From Mycoplasma imitans ATCC 51306 (GTDB lineage Bacteria > Bacillota_I > Bacilli_A > Mycoplasmatales > Mycoplasmoidaceae): DNA of 64,000 nt. Both the position numbers and the translations under genes were made by a program. This document shows positions 22,501 to 31,436 of this stretch, in pieces (positions within the stretch are counted from its first letter, which is position 1; the number at the start of each line of letters is the position of its first letter). The notes beneath the pieces were generated by a model. It was not told the DNA's origin. It was given only the letters and a program-made list of their open reading frames with translations, and did not search any database. The DNA lies in NCBI RefSeq assembly GCF_000518305.1, contig NZ_JADI01000008.1, forward strand, positions 27,273-91,272. Direction: 5' to 3'.

Positions 22501-23674
22501 TAGCTCCTTGATTGATTCTTTCATTAACCAAATTATTAATAGCAGTTTGATTTCTTGTTAAATTAGGCTCATTATTAACTTCACCAGTTATTGCGCTATT
22601 AAATACCTGATCAATGTTTGATCTTAGTGTGCTTGCTTCAATAATTGATCAGCCTACAGGTTTTACTTCTATGTTATCTAATCCAAAACTTAGATCAAAA
22701 CCCCTATAAACATAATCGTTTTGATTCCCGTCATTAGCGGTTGTAACTGTTGGATTTAAAACAATTTTTAATTTATTGTTAGACATTAAAGTTAAGCTAT
22801 ATCTAATATTTAGATTTAACTTATCTCTCTTGCTGTTTTGAAATCCAGTAATTGGTATTCCATAAAAATCTGTATTGATTTTGTTATTAAGGGCAAAGTT
22901 TTGTCAATCATCACCCAAAGAATCTGATTCTCCATACATTTTGTTAATTATTAAATTATCACCATCATAAGCATCTATGTTTAATAGATTAATTGATTTA
23001 GTACTAGGTGAATTAAGTCTTAAATCATTTGGATTGATTATTATCTGTACTTTAACACCGCTTTGGCTAGATAGACTAGGAGTTCCCTGAAAGGTTAAAT
23101 TAGCACTTAAATTTAAAACAACCTGATAATTTTTATTAAAGTTCGAATTAGGTAAATTTAGATAATCAGTATAAGAATTAAGATTAGTAATTCTAATTCT
23201 ACTATCTGACGAAATGTATTGCGTTAAACTAGGTAAATCATACCTAAGATTAGAACTAAAGGGATTTCTCGAATTATAAAACGCATAACCCTTAAATTCT
23301 ACTGGAAGCGGACTTCTGTCAGGTACATAATAAAAACGACCACCGCCACCTTCTCGAAGTATGCTTATATTACTTAATCCCCTATCATCTCTTTCCGCTA
23401 TAATTCTTCTGGCAAAAAAAGTGTTGTTATGAGTGTAATAGTAATTACTATTAAGTCTTAGACTATCCACATATCTAGCGTTGAACCTATAACCATCATT
23501 ACGTCTAGTATTAGGGTTAATAAATCCCACTAATTTTTCAGATTTTAAATCCTGATAATAGTTTTTATTATCAATCGTTTCAGATTGATAAAAATTAAGA
23601 CTAATACTAATTAAAACAAAACTAGTTATTAGTAATAAAAACAAGCCAAAAATAACCTTTTTTAGTTGATGCAT
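19502..23674 (-). CDS. Giant element-encoded membrane surface protein
   Basis: 1390 aa. N-terminal signal-anchor (residues about 5-27, KKVIFGLFLLLITSFVLISI), a beta-rich Asn/Tyr/Ser-rich ectodomain of about 1100 residues with many YxLxLN-type segments, a Gly/Ser/Asn linker, a TM helix (about 1139-1162) and an acidic cytoplasmic tail of about 230 residues. The tail contains the 36-residue acidic cassette also present in the 24555-25229 protein, and ends in a predicted coiled coil (EKEKVRLKKMKFEELQVEL). No homologue is recognised. Similar large surface proteins occur in mycoplasma ICEs (CDS14-like position), and mating-pair contact or attachment is a guess. It is divergent from the lipoprotein at 23740. 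Confidence 0.75.
19941..20046. repeat. 106-bp cassette, copy 1
   Basis: By eye identical to 25063-25168, same orientation, in frame in both genes. Encodes SQVNKDIEMKFYGENSDD and ENNDANLSINQQRVFDQ (contiguous, minus strand). Confidence 0.85.
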
Positions 23675-23739
23675 AAATAATCCTTTTTTATAATTAAAAT
23701 AGCGTAAATAATGAATAAAATAGTGAAAGAAAATAAATA

Positions 23740-24522
23740 ATGAAGGTGTTTAAAAAATATAAATTTGTATTAAATTTAGTAGGATCAACTTTAGCTTTAC
23801 TGACTCCTGTGATCTTATTGACTAGTTGCGCTAAAGAAGAAAAAGTTCCTGAAACATTTAAAGATCTGAAAAAAGAACCTTTTAGCGTATTAATCAAGCA
23901 GACAGATTTACAAAATACAGAATTTGATGGTAAAGAGTTACAAGGTGCAGATAAATCTGATGTAATGATTAATGTAGCAGATAATAAGTTAGTACTAAGA
24001 AAGCCTTTTTCAGAAACTGAAATCGATACTTTAAGAAAGTTTATTGCAAGTTTTAGAGATAAAAAGTCTCATGAACGATATACTTTTGATTTTTTTTCTA
24101 CAAACCAAGATGCTAAAAATGATTGAAAATCAACAATTAACGAAAACCAAATTTATTTATGGGAAGAAAAAACAATAGAAGAAACTACTTTTAAAACATT
24201 AAGCATCATTTTTAGAAGTGCAGAATACCAAAACTTTAACAATCTATTTACTATTAACAACAATAAACTAAAAATTGATAAATATAATCCGCTTTCTAAT
24301 GCAAATATAACTGCTTATGGATCAATTGATCATCAAAACAATCCAATAGGATTTTTAACACGCTCTGGTCAATCACCCGTTAAAATAGATGAGTTATCTC
24401 GTTCAATCGTTTTTGAAAATTTAGTTATTAACAAAATTGTCATTACTAATAAAGCCAAAAATGAAGGATTACTTAACTGAACCGCTAATCTAGGTAAATT
24501 TACACTACTCAACGCATTCTAA
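23740..24522 (+). CDS. Element-encoded lipoprotein, plus strand
   Basis: 260-aa lipoprotein and the only plus-strand gene of the element. Signal peptide with lipobox VILLTSC (Cys30), then a charged mature part (CAKEEKVPETFKDLKKEP). It has two blocks of a roughly repeated layout (a Lys/Asp-rich strand-turn-strand, then a short Phe-rich end) but no recognised domain. TGA Trp at 24121. It diverges from the giant surface-protein gene (65-bp gap, shared promoter region) and converges on the acidic-protein gene, ending at a strong hairpin. Confidence 0.75.
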
Positions 24523-24546
24523 CCAAATAAAAACCTTTCTGGATCC

Positions 24547-24573
24547 AAGTAAGACTATTTAATAGTCTTACTT
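24547..24573. terminator. Hairpin at convergent gene ends
   Basis: Perfect 11-bp stem AAGTAAGACTA / TAGTCTTACTT with loop TTTAA. It lies after the plus-strand lipoprotein and overlaps the stop of the minus-strand gene. There is no long T-run, so this is a weak or factor-assisted terminator. Confidence 0.5.
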
Positions 24574-25229
24574 CTATATTTAACCTTCGTATTGATTGAT
24601 TTTGTCAATCATTCTTCATTAAGTTCTAATTTTGAGGGCATCATTAAGTTTCTTACTTTTTTATCGACAAGATTATTAATTAAATAAATAATCAATAATT
24701 TGTTTGATGCAACTTCAGAATACATTAATTCAATCAGTTCATTAAACTTATCTCAATAAAACTTATTCTGTTCTAATCATAAGCTTTTAAATAGATCAGT
24801 TATTGCATCCTGGTTTTCATTTAATCAATCATATTCCAAACGTTTATTCTCATTTAATAAAAAAGTTTTTAAAAATTGATTTAGTTCATCGTTTAGTACA
24901 ACCCTAGGATTGGTTCTTTTTAGATTCTTCTTTCAATTTTCATAAGCAACATAGGTGTATTGATCACTAATTCGTATTGTGATATCAGGGGCCTTGCTTT
25001 TGTATTTTCTTTTTCGAGTTTTGTTTAATTTATTTAATGTTTCATCATCTTTTAAATCTTCTTGATCAAATACTCGTTGCTGATTAATACTAAGATTTGC
25101 ATCATTATTTTCATCGTCAGAATTTTCACCATAAAATTTCATCTCTATATCTTTATTAACTTGACTAGCATTTAGATCTTGTTGATTATTTAATTGTTTA
25201 TTTTTTTTCTTTTTCTTTCTTCTACCCAT
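24555..25229 (-). CDS. Acidic/basic soluble element protein
   Basis: 224 aa. Starts with a strongly basic stretch (MGRRKKKKKNKQ), then the 106-bp acidic cassette (residues about 21-56) shared with the giant surface protein tail, a second basic patch (KLNKTRKRKYKSK) and a helical C-terminal part. No TM, no known family. ATG 25229 is preceded by AGGAG at 5-base spacing, which decides the start over GTG 25235. It follows the TraG-like gene by 8 bp. The duplicated cassette suggests both proteins bind a common partner; the basic ends could contact nucleic acid. Confidence 0.65.
25063..25168. repeat. 106-bp cassette, copy 2
   Basis: Same sequence as 19941-20046; flanks differ sharply at both ends. 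Confidence 0.85.
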
Positions 25230-25237
25230 AATCACTC

Positions 25238-26320
25238 CTATTTTTCATAATGTAAATTAAAAATGTCTCTTTCGAAATCAAATACATTAACATTAACAAT
25301 CTGTCTTTGATACGTATTAGAGATTAATAACCCATAACCCCGGTTAGCGGTAGCAATAAAATTCTTCTCATTTTCAGTCAATCCTCCCACCGACTCATAT
25401 AAGCGATTAATACTATCAACGTCTTTTGGGGACAACTTCATAATAAATGAATACTGTGCGTTATTAATAATTGCTGTTGTCTTTTTAACAATTGATTCAG
25501 CTCCTAAAATCCATTCAACATTATCGTTCTTTTTGTGTGCATTAAAAAACGGCTCAATCAGGTTATTAATCTCTGCATCGATTTCTGTTTTTAGTTTTAG
25601 ATATCTTTCTGAACCTTTTTCTGCTTCTAAAAATTTTTTCCACAAACGATAAACACTATTTAAGGGGTTTCATCTGTTGCTTTTGAACGGATCATTTAAA
25701 TTAATCTCAACAACTTCATAATTGTTTTTTCTAAACTCGTCCCTAAACTTTGCAACGATCTCACCCTTAACATCAGTAACAAATAAGTTTGGCTTATTTT
25801 GATAACTTAAAGACAGATTGTAATTAAGCGTAGGATATACAAATCTCTGCGTTTTACCTGATCCCGTTGCACCTAAGACCAAAGTGTGCATTGTATTTTT
25901 CTTATTTTCTGCCAATATCGTATTATAAGCAAGTTCGTTATTCTTATCACGATATACGCGTGCAACAAATGCAGGTAATCTTTCATCAGAATACTCTTCA
26001 TTGAATTTTTTTAATGATTGAAAGGAAACATCTGTTCTTTCATCAATTAAAAACTTAGCATCGCCATGAATCTGTTCACTACTTTCTTTAACAAATTTAG
26101 CGTTTTTCTTCATCGCTAAATAAATCAATACAATAGCAACACCTAATCCTAAACCAAAACCAATAGCTCAACTAGAATAACTACCAACTTCATCAAAAAA
26201 GCTCTTTTTGTAAATAGTCATTTTTGCAAATGCAACAGCTAAAGATAACAACACACCACTTAGAACAAGGATTGATAAAAAAGCAACAGCTAACACCTTA
26301 ATCTTTTTTGTGTTTTTCAT
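25238..26320 (-). CDS. TraG/VirD4-like coupling protein with VirB4-like C-terminus
   Basis: 360 aa. Two N-terminal TM helices (about residues 5-30 and 45-68), then a TraG/VirD4 nucleotide-binding start: HTLVLGATGSGKTQRFVYP (Walker A about residues 148-155), LFVTDVKGEI and NDPFKSNRWNPLNSVYRLW. Coupling proteins normally continue to a Walker B (LLDEF) and about 600 residues. Here the chain changes to AESIVKKTTAIINNAQYSFIMKL, then GGLTENEKNFIATANRGYGLLIS, which resembles the end of VirB4/TraE ATPases. Walker B is missing. Read with TGA Trp it is one uninterrupted frame, so it is probably an internal deletion/fusion and likely inactive as a full pump. Confidence 0.7.
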
Positions 26321-26324
26321 AAGT

Positions 26325-26792
26325 TTATTTAAACACCTCTTCATTACCCAAATTTTTTTTCAACAACTCAAAGTCCGAATCGTATCTAAACAGTCTAAAG
26401 CTTTTGGATTGCCACAATTTGGCTTTGATATAACTTGCAATAAATGGTCCAATCTCAGTTTTTAAGTGCAAGAAAAAATTGCTTTTCACTTTGTGTGTCA
26501 TGTTTTTAGTCAGAACAAAGAAAAATTTTTCATGTTCTATGAAAAAATCCAAAATTTGACTGTTAGAAAATTCTTCAACAAATCTTTCACTAAGTTCATT
26601 TGCCAGTTTAGTAATCAACTCATAACAGTCCAACAAAATTTTGAAAAATGGTTTTGTAATAATCATTATCAATTCGCTCTGAAAAAAATCAACATAATTT
26701 GTTTGTGTGTTTTTGTTCATAAAATTGTGTATCTTTATGTAAGTTTTTGAAATATTTGAGTTTTGTTTTTCTAAAAGAAATTTAAAAGACAT
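26325..26792 (-). CDS. Hypothetical helical protein
   Basis: 155 aa, complete between ATG 26792 and a TAA 4 bases before the TraG-like start. Rich in Phe, Lys and Leu, predicted helical with one moderately hydrophobic stretch (SELIMIITKPFFKILLDCYELI, about residues 39-60). No TGA Trp codons except none needed, and no recognised family. Tight linkage to the TraG-like gene suggests a role in DNA transfer, by position only. Confidence 0.55.
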   Translation of the reverse strand: MSFKFLLEKQNSNISKTYIKIHNFMNKNTQTNYVDFFQSELIMIITKPFFKILLDCYELITKLANELSERFVEEFSNSQILDFFIEHEKFFFVLTKNMTHKVKSNFFLHLKTEIGPFIASYIKAKLWQSKSFRLFRYDSDFELLKKNLGNEEVFK

Positions 26793-26841
26793 TTAAAAGA
26801 AATGTATATGAAATTTAAAAGACAAATTTATTCTTTAAAAA

Positions 26842-26864
26842 GCATATATGTATTACATATATGC
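26842..26864. repeat. Palindrome GCATATATGTA / TACATATATGC
   Basis: 11-bp perfect arms around a single T. On the minus strand it is followed by CTTTTTAAAG, so it could end the upstream minus-strand transcript, or be an AT-rich unwinding or binding site beside the repeats. Confidence 0.55.
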
Positions 26865-26888
26865 AAAAAAGACCGCGTTGGAAAATGG

Positions 26889-26984
26889 TGGAATGAAAAT
26901 GGAAATTTATGGAATGAAAATGGAAATTTATGGAATGAAAATGGAAATTTATGGAATGAAAATGGAAATTTATGGAATGAAAAA
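26889..26984. repeat. 21-bp iteron-like tandem repeats
   Basis: Four exact head-to-tail copies of a 21-bp unit (TGGAATGAAAATGGAAATTT plus A) at 26889, 26910, 26931 and 26952, and a partial fifth (TGGAATGAAAA). About two helical turns per unit, as in plasmid iterons. Open in frame on both strands because 21 is divisible by three. Confidence 0.85.
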
Positions 26985-27133
26985 TGCAACCTTTTAATCA
27001 TATTTAAATGATTTTTTAGACTTAAAACAAGTCGATTTTCAACCCTCAAAACAAAATCAAAAATAACCAATTTTTTAAGTCTGTTTCCACCTATTTTTTA
27101 CTCATTTTTATCACCCAATTAAAACTTATTTAA

Positions 27134-27913
27134 TTATTCTAAAGATGGTTGTTCATGACTATCATCATCATCTAATGAAGTAGGATCTAACTTAAGATCT
27201 CAAGCTAGATTAAACTTTTCAACATAAGTAGATTGATCATTTTCTAGCTCTTTGTTTTGTCGCAATCGTTTTTTGTCATATTTAATGTTATCTTCAAACA
27301 AAAACCGATTAACTCAATATTGTTTATACTCACCTCTAGTCTTCACTAAACTAATTAAATCTTTAGTTTTTAGATGTTTTATAGCATCATTTATCGAACG
27401 TTTGTCTAATCTAGTTAATGTAAACATTAAACAGTCATTAACAAAACCTTTAAAAGAAAACAGTTTTAATGGACTAAAAACATCGATTGAATATATCGTT
27501 GCAAAGACCTGTTTAACAGATGATTTTTTTAAACCTTCAACTTGATGCATCCAAGGTCTTAAAAAATAGAACTTATTTTCTTTTGCAGTTAATCTTTGTT
27601 TTAAATCGTCTGATATCAAAAGCTGATATTCTGTTAATCTTTTACAACTCTTTGAAGTAGTTAATAAACCTGATTTAGTTAAATTATTTAAAGCATAATA
27701 GACGGCTGATTTTTTAAACCCTGTTAAATACATTAATAAAGATATATCGCTAAAAACGATTCTCTTTTTGTTTTTATAAAAATTAAACAGTACTGCAAAA
27801 ACGCATAGATCTTTAAATGTGTTCAATTCAGGCATATTTAACATTGTTTCATTAATGTAGATAAAAATTTTAGATGCTTCTGTTTTTTCGTATTTACTTA
27901 TTAGATCATTCAT
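27134..27913 (-). CDS. Two-winged-helix Rep-like DNA-binding protein
   Basis: 259 aa. Two winged-helix-like units: residues about 35-100 (FSDISLLMYLTGFKKSAVYYALNNLTKSGLL) and about 150-205 (LTRLDKRSINDAIKHLKTKDLISLV). Each has a helix-turn-helix followed by a wing. The layout resembles iteron-binding plasmid initiators (Rep_3-like) or DnaD/DnaB-type primosome proteins. An acidic tail ends DDDDSHEQPSLE. TGA Trp at 27314. Iteron-like repeats lie just past its 3' end. Function as replication initiator is an inference; a transcription regulator is the alternative. Confidence 0.55.
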
Positions 27914-27915
27914 AA

Positions 27916-28206
27916 CTAAGAATAAAACTTCATTTTTTTCTCTTTATTTAGTTTTTGAGCTAGTTTTTGTTCAGCCTTTTTATGTTTTCTTTCTCAATAT
28001 CTGACATGTTCTTTTAAAAATTTTTCACTCTCTTTCTCTAAAATCTCTATATATTCAGCATATTTGTCTTTAACGTCTTCATACCTAACAGGTGAAGTTA
28101 AGCCTCTTTTCTTCTTAACCATCTGTTTGTTTTTTAATTCTTCTTTCTCTTTTTTCATAACATTTAACAGGACTGTAAGAATCACACTCACAAAAAGCAT
28201 TAGCAT
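27916..28206 (-). CDS. Small membrane-anchored coiled-coil protein
   Basis: 96 aa. One N-terminal TM (MLMLFVSVILTVLLNVM) followed by a highly charged Lys/Glu coiled-coil region to the end (EILEKESEKFLKEH ... AQKLNKEKKMKFYS). TGA Trp at 27994. The stop (TAG) is 2 bases before the Rep-like ATG, so the two are coupled. No family recognised. Confidence 0.6.
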
Positions 28207-28215
28207 CCTGATATA

Positions 28216-28232
28216 CCTAGCTAATCGCTAGG
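28216..28232. promoter_or_regulatory. Hairpin upstream of small membrane gene
   Basis: CCTAGC-TAATC-GCTAGG, 6-bp perfect stem, 10 bases before the minus-strand start 28206; could control its translation. Confidence 0.35.
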
Positions 28233-28312
28233 CTAATAAATTAAAGAATAATCTTTGTAGTTTTGTAAAATTAGTAAATGACTTCAATTTATTATGCTTA
28301 GAGTTTGGCGAT

Positions 28313-28843
28313 TTATTTATTTAGAAGACCCCCTTTTGATTTATCAGAACTCTTTTGTTCTTTTCCATCAAAGTCTTTCTTCTTAGACTCATACTTGTTT
28401 ACTAGTTTAAGCGGCTCTAGATAGATCTCTCTCTTAATATCATGATATTTTGATGTCTTAGTCTTAATCTGATATGTCATTCTGATAAACTCACCATCTT
28501 TAAGATCTTTAAAAGCATAAAAAGCCGTTTTATCTTTTTTGTTTTCAAAAAGAACTACATTCAATCCATAACTTGCAGTATTCTTATCACTATCGCGATA
28601 AGTCTTATCACCGCTACTAGATTTTTTAAACTCACCATCCTGGTTAGGCACTAAAAAATAGAAAGATAAAAACTCAGTGCCATCTTTAGTTTGATTAAGA
28701 TTAAAGTTTGACACTCTACCAGAAATCGTCCCAGTACCCAACGAGATATGATTTTTAGGAGTATTTAAACCCTTTTTATTAGATTCTTCAACGGTTTTGA
28801 TCTCTTCAGTTTTAAATTCTTTAGTTTTACTTATTTTTGTCAT
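28313..28843 (-). CDS. Single-stranded DNA-binding protein (ICE-type SSB)
   Basis: 176 aa. The central OB-fold region (about residues 33-150) has GTGTISGRVSNFNLNQTKDGTEFLSFYFLVPN, then SYGLNVVLFENKK and GEFIRMTYQIKTK, the strand order of SSB proteins. N-terminus charged; C-terminus Lys/Ser-rich and ending GGLLNK, without the acidic DDDIPF tip of chromosomal SSB. Mycoplasma ICEs carry such an SSB (CDS12-like). Likely coats the transferred strand. It lies downstream of the relaxase and upstream of the Rep-like gene. Confidence 0.7.
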   Translation of the reverse strand: MTKISKTKEFKTEEIKTVEESNKKGLNTPKNHISLGTGTISGRVSNFNLNQTKDGTEFLSFYFLVPNQDGEFKKSSSGDKTYRDSDKNTASYGLNVVLFENKKDKTAFYAFKDLKDGEFIRMTYQIKTKTSKYHDIKREIYLEPLKLVNKYESKKKDFDGKEQKSSDKSKGGLLNK

Positions 28844-28941
28844 ATTACTACAAATGCCTTTTATCGACTTGCTGGTCGTCCTATAATTTTGACAGTTTAT
28901 AGACTTATCGAGGTCTTTTACACAGCTAAAAATTAAGATAT

Positions 28942-30300
28942 CTAGCGATACCGCCCATAATCATTACTTTTATCCTCATTAAGTGCTCTTAAATGTTCAA
29001 CAATTCTTTGTTGTTGATATTCAAAAATCTTACCATTAAGATAAGCTAATTTATCAAAGCTATCTCTAAAAAATTGATGCATTAAAGCCCTAGTTTTATA
29101 ATTACGAGCTTTAAACTTTTTAGCCTTATCAAGATCAACATCAAAAGATGTGTTGTTATAAAACGCTTTAGATTTATCATCTAAGCATTTTTTAAACCAA
29201 ACACTATTAGCTTTTTTAGCTTTATACTTAAGAGATTTGATAAAAGCATTAGCAAATTTAGCATCTAACTCTTCAGTTACATTTTCACGATCAAGATTGT
29301 TATAAGCTAAATCATTATAGTTGCTCTTATCGTCTTCTTTAGTAGCAATCTTTTGATTAGTATTAAACTCATTAATCTCGTTTTGCATTCAAAGATTAAT
29401 AATCTCAGTTTGCTTATAATATTCGTCAACCATCGATATTAATTCAGAATCGTGTTTAAATACAGATCTAACCCCAGCTAAAATAATTTTCTTCTCACAA
29501 TCGTTTAAATTCTTGAAATAAATCCGCTTGGATGATTGATTGTCTTTAACCCATTGATAAGCATTCGCATAATCTTTATCTTCAAAATGCTTAAACTCAT
29601 ACTCAAGATGATGCTTAAAGTTATTCACCAAGTTTGAAGTATAAAGTTGCTTCTCGTTTTGAACTTCAAGAATTCTTTTAAATACATCCTGCTTAAACTT
29701 TAAAAAAGTTTCTTTTTTCAAATTTGCTTTAAAACGAAACGATCGCTCTTGCCCTTTTTTAATTCGTAGCTTATATGTTTTTTCTTTTTCCCAAAAAGCA
29801 AAGTGTACATGTGGGTGATCTGTGTTTTGATGGATTGAAAAAATTAGATCAATGTTTTTTGGATTCATTCCATTATATTTTCAAAAATCATACAACGGGC
29901 GACTGATCAATTTAGCGATTATTTTTTTATCAGAAAAATCAATCATTTTTTTGGTTATATTATCAAAAGACAAAACATTTTCTCAGATGAATTGACCATC
30001 GTCTAATTTAGCCATCTTAGCTTTTGCTAAAGTTAAGCTAAGCTCATTACCAAAAAGATCATACACTTTATTCCTATCATCTTTAGACACAGCTTCTTCT
30101 CTAGCTATGTATTCAATATAGTATCCGCCTTTAAAATACTTAGCGCTTTTATTTTGAGTTTTATTTTTAGGAGACGTTACGTCCACAGACGCCTTGAAAA
30201 ATTGCGAGCCATAAAAAACCGCATTTTTATGAACGCTCCCAAAATCGTTGATTAATACATTTAGCTTATTGATGCTAGCGCCATCCTGATTAATTCTCAT
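28942..30300 (-). CDS. MobL/MobP-type HUH relaxase
   Basis: 452 aa. The N-terminal region has KYFKGGYYIEYIAREEAVSKDD, as in MobP-class relaxases where a Tyr near here attacks the nic site. The metal motif is SIHQNTDHPHVHFAFWEKE (HPHVH at residues 162-166), a classic HUH endonuclease signature. The C-terminal half is helical and Lys/Asn-rich. Four in-frame TGA codons are read as Trp, which is why it appears as three fragments under the standard code. ATG 30300 chosen; GTG 30303 is directly adjacent. It nicks at oriT and pilots the strand; oriT is expected in the non-coding DNA just upstream. Confidence 0.75.
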
Positions 30301-30624
30301 CACATTTTACAAAACCCCCAAGATTGTTTAAGCGGTCTTAATAGAAAGCTGAGTCAAATATTTTTTTCAAATCATTTCATGAAATTGAACTTAAATTATT
30401 TTTTATTCTTGCATAAAAGTTTATTGTAAAAACGAATTTTTACCGCATATTTTATTAGAATTGCGATATAAATGAAAAAAATTAGGTTAAAAAATGTAAT
30501 GATTTTTATTCATTATTTCTATAACTAAATATAAGGCGATTTTCAATCAGATAATTTACATAAAAGATTTTATTTACAAGCAATATTCAGAAATTTAAAA
30601 TATATTATTTTAGCATTCTAATGT
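30301..30624. other. Intergenic region between relaxase and sufC
   Basis: 324 bp, no ORF. Holds a C5 tract, a TCATTTCATGAAATGA-like dyad near 30376, the right 15-bp repeat and, near 30600, AT-rich promoter-like DNA for suf. Possible oriT and right element end. Confidence 0.45.
30439..30453 (+). repeat. Right 15-bp direct repeat of the element
   Basis: TTTACCGCATATTTT, identical to 16353-16367 and same orientation. Confidence 0.55.
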
Positions 30625-31431
30625 ATGTCAGAACTAATAATAAGCAATTTATCAGTTAATATTGATAAGAAGAGAATATTAACAAATGTCTCAGCAACTA
30701 TTAAGGCTGGTGATATTGTCGCAATAATGGGTCCTAACGGTCACGGTAAATCAACTTTATTAAAAACCATTATGGGTCATCATGATTCAAGAATTGTTAG
30801 AGGAAAAATTGTTTTTAAAGACAAAATTCTTAACAAGATGGAAGTTGATGAAAGGGCTAGATTAGGACTATATTTAGCTAGTCAAGCACCTGAAGAAATT
30901 CCTGGTGTATCTTTAGTTGAATTTATTCGTTCAGCGATAAATGCAAGAAGAGAAAAACCGATAGATTTACCGGAGTTTTATAAGTTAATTCAAACTAATA
31001 CCAAAAAATTGAAGATGAACTTTGAATTATTAAATCGTTCAGTAAATGAAGGTTTTAGCGGTGGTGAAAAGAAGAAAAATGAAATTTTCCTTTTGAAAAC
31101 TATTAATCCTGATTTTGCCATGCTTGATGAAATCGATTCAGGATTAGATGTTGACGCTTTAAAAATCATTACAAAAGAGCTTCAGGAATGAATTAAAGAT
31201 AAAAGTAAATCATTAATCATTGTTTCTCACTATGAAAGAATGTTTAAATTAATTAAACCGACCAAGGTTTTTGTAGTAGTAAACGGAACAATCGTTACTG
31301 AAGGAGATGCAAGTTTAGCAAAACGAATCGACAAGGAAGGTTATGATTGAATTAGAAAAGAATTCAATATTGACTTCAAAGAAAACAAAGAACATGATTT
31401 TGAATTAATCGATTCTTTCGCGACTAAATAA
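30625..31431 (+). CDS. sufC: Fe-S cluster assembly ATPase SufC
   Basis: 268-aa ABC-type ATPase of the SUF system. Walker A GPNGHGKSTLLK (about residues 37-48), signature GFSGGEKKKNEIFLLK with the SufC-specific Glu-Lys-Lys-(Lys/Arg)-Asn, Walker B FAMLDEIDSGLDVDALK and switch IIVSHYERM. SufC drives conformational change in the SufB-SufD scaffold. First gene of a five-gene suf operon (C-D-S-U-B), immediately downstream of the mobile element. TGA Trp at 31189. Confidence 0.96.
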
Positions 31432-31436
31432 TAATT

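Larger units (their letters stand above)
26793..27133. other. Candidate replication origin region
   Basis: 341 bp without a convincing gene. Contains a long palindrome and four and a half 21-bp direct repeats, adjacent to the 3' end of a Rep-like gene. Confidence 0.5.
16353..30453. mobile_element. Mobilizable/decayed mycoplasma integrative element
   Basis: About 14 kb, nearly all genes on the minus strand, inserted between a peptidase gene and the suf operon. Carries a UPF0236 (Mbov_0401-type) transposase-like gene, a TraG-like coupling protein, an SSB, an HUH relaxase, a Rep-like protein with iteron-like repeats, lipoproteins and a giant surface protein. These are typical of mycoplasma ICEs, but full VirB4/TraE and other secretion genes are missing. 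The ends are set at a 15-bp direct repeat; the true ends may differ by some hundred bases. Confidence 0.7.

Noticed and set aside
26889..26984. CRISPR array
   Set aside because: Units are directly adjacent with no spacers, and no cas gene is present in the window.
26802..27122. Plus-strand ORF over the 21-bp repeats (WNENGNL repeated), similar to MORN-like antitoxin repeats
   Set aside because: The repeat unit is a multiple of three, so both strands stay open by chance; no SD, low complexity, and iteron-like function explains it better.
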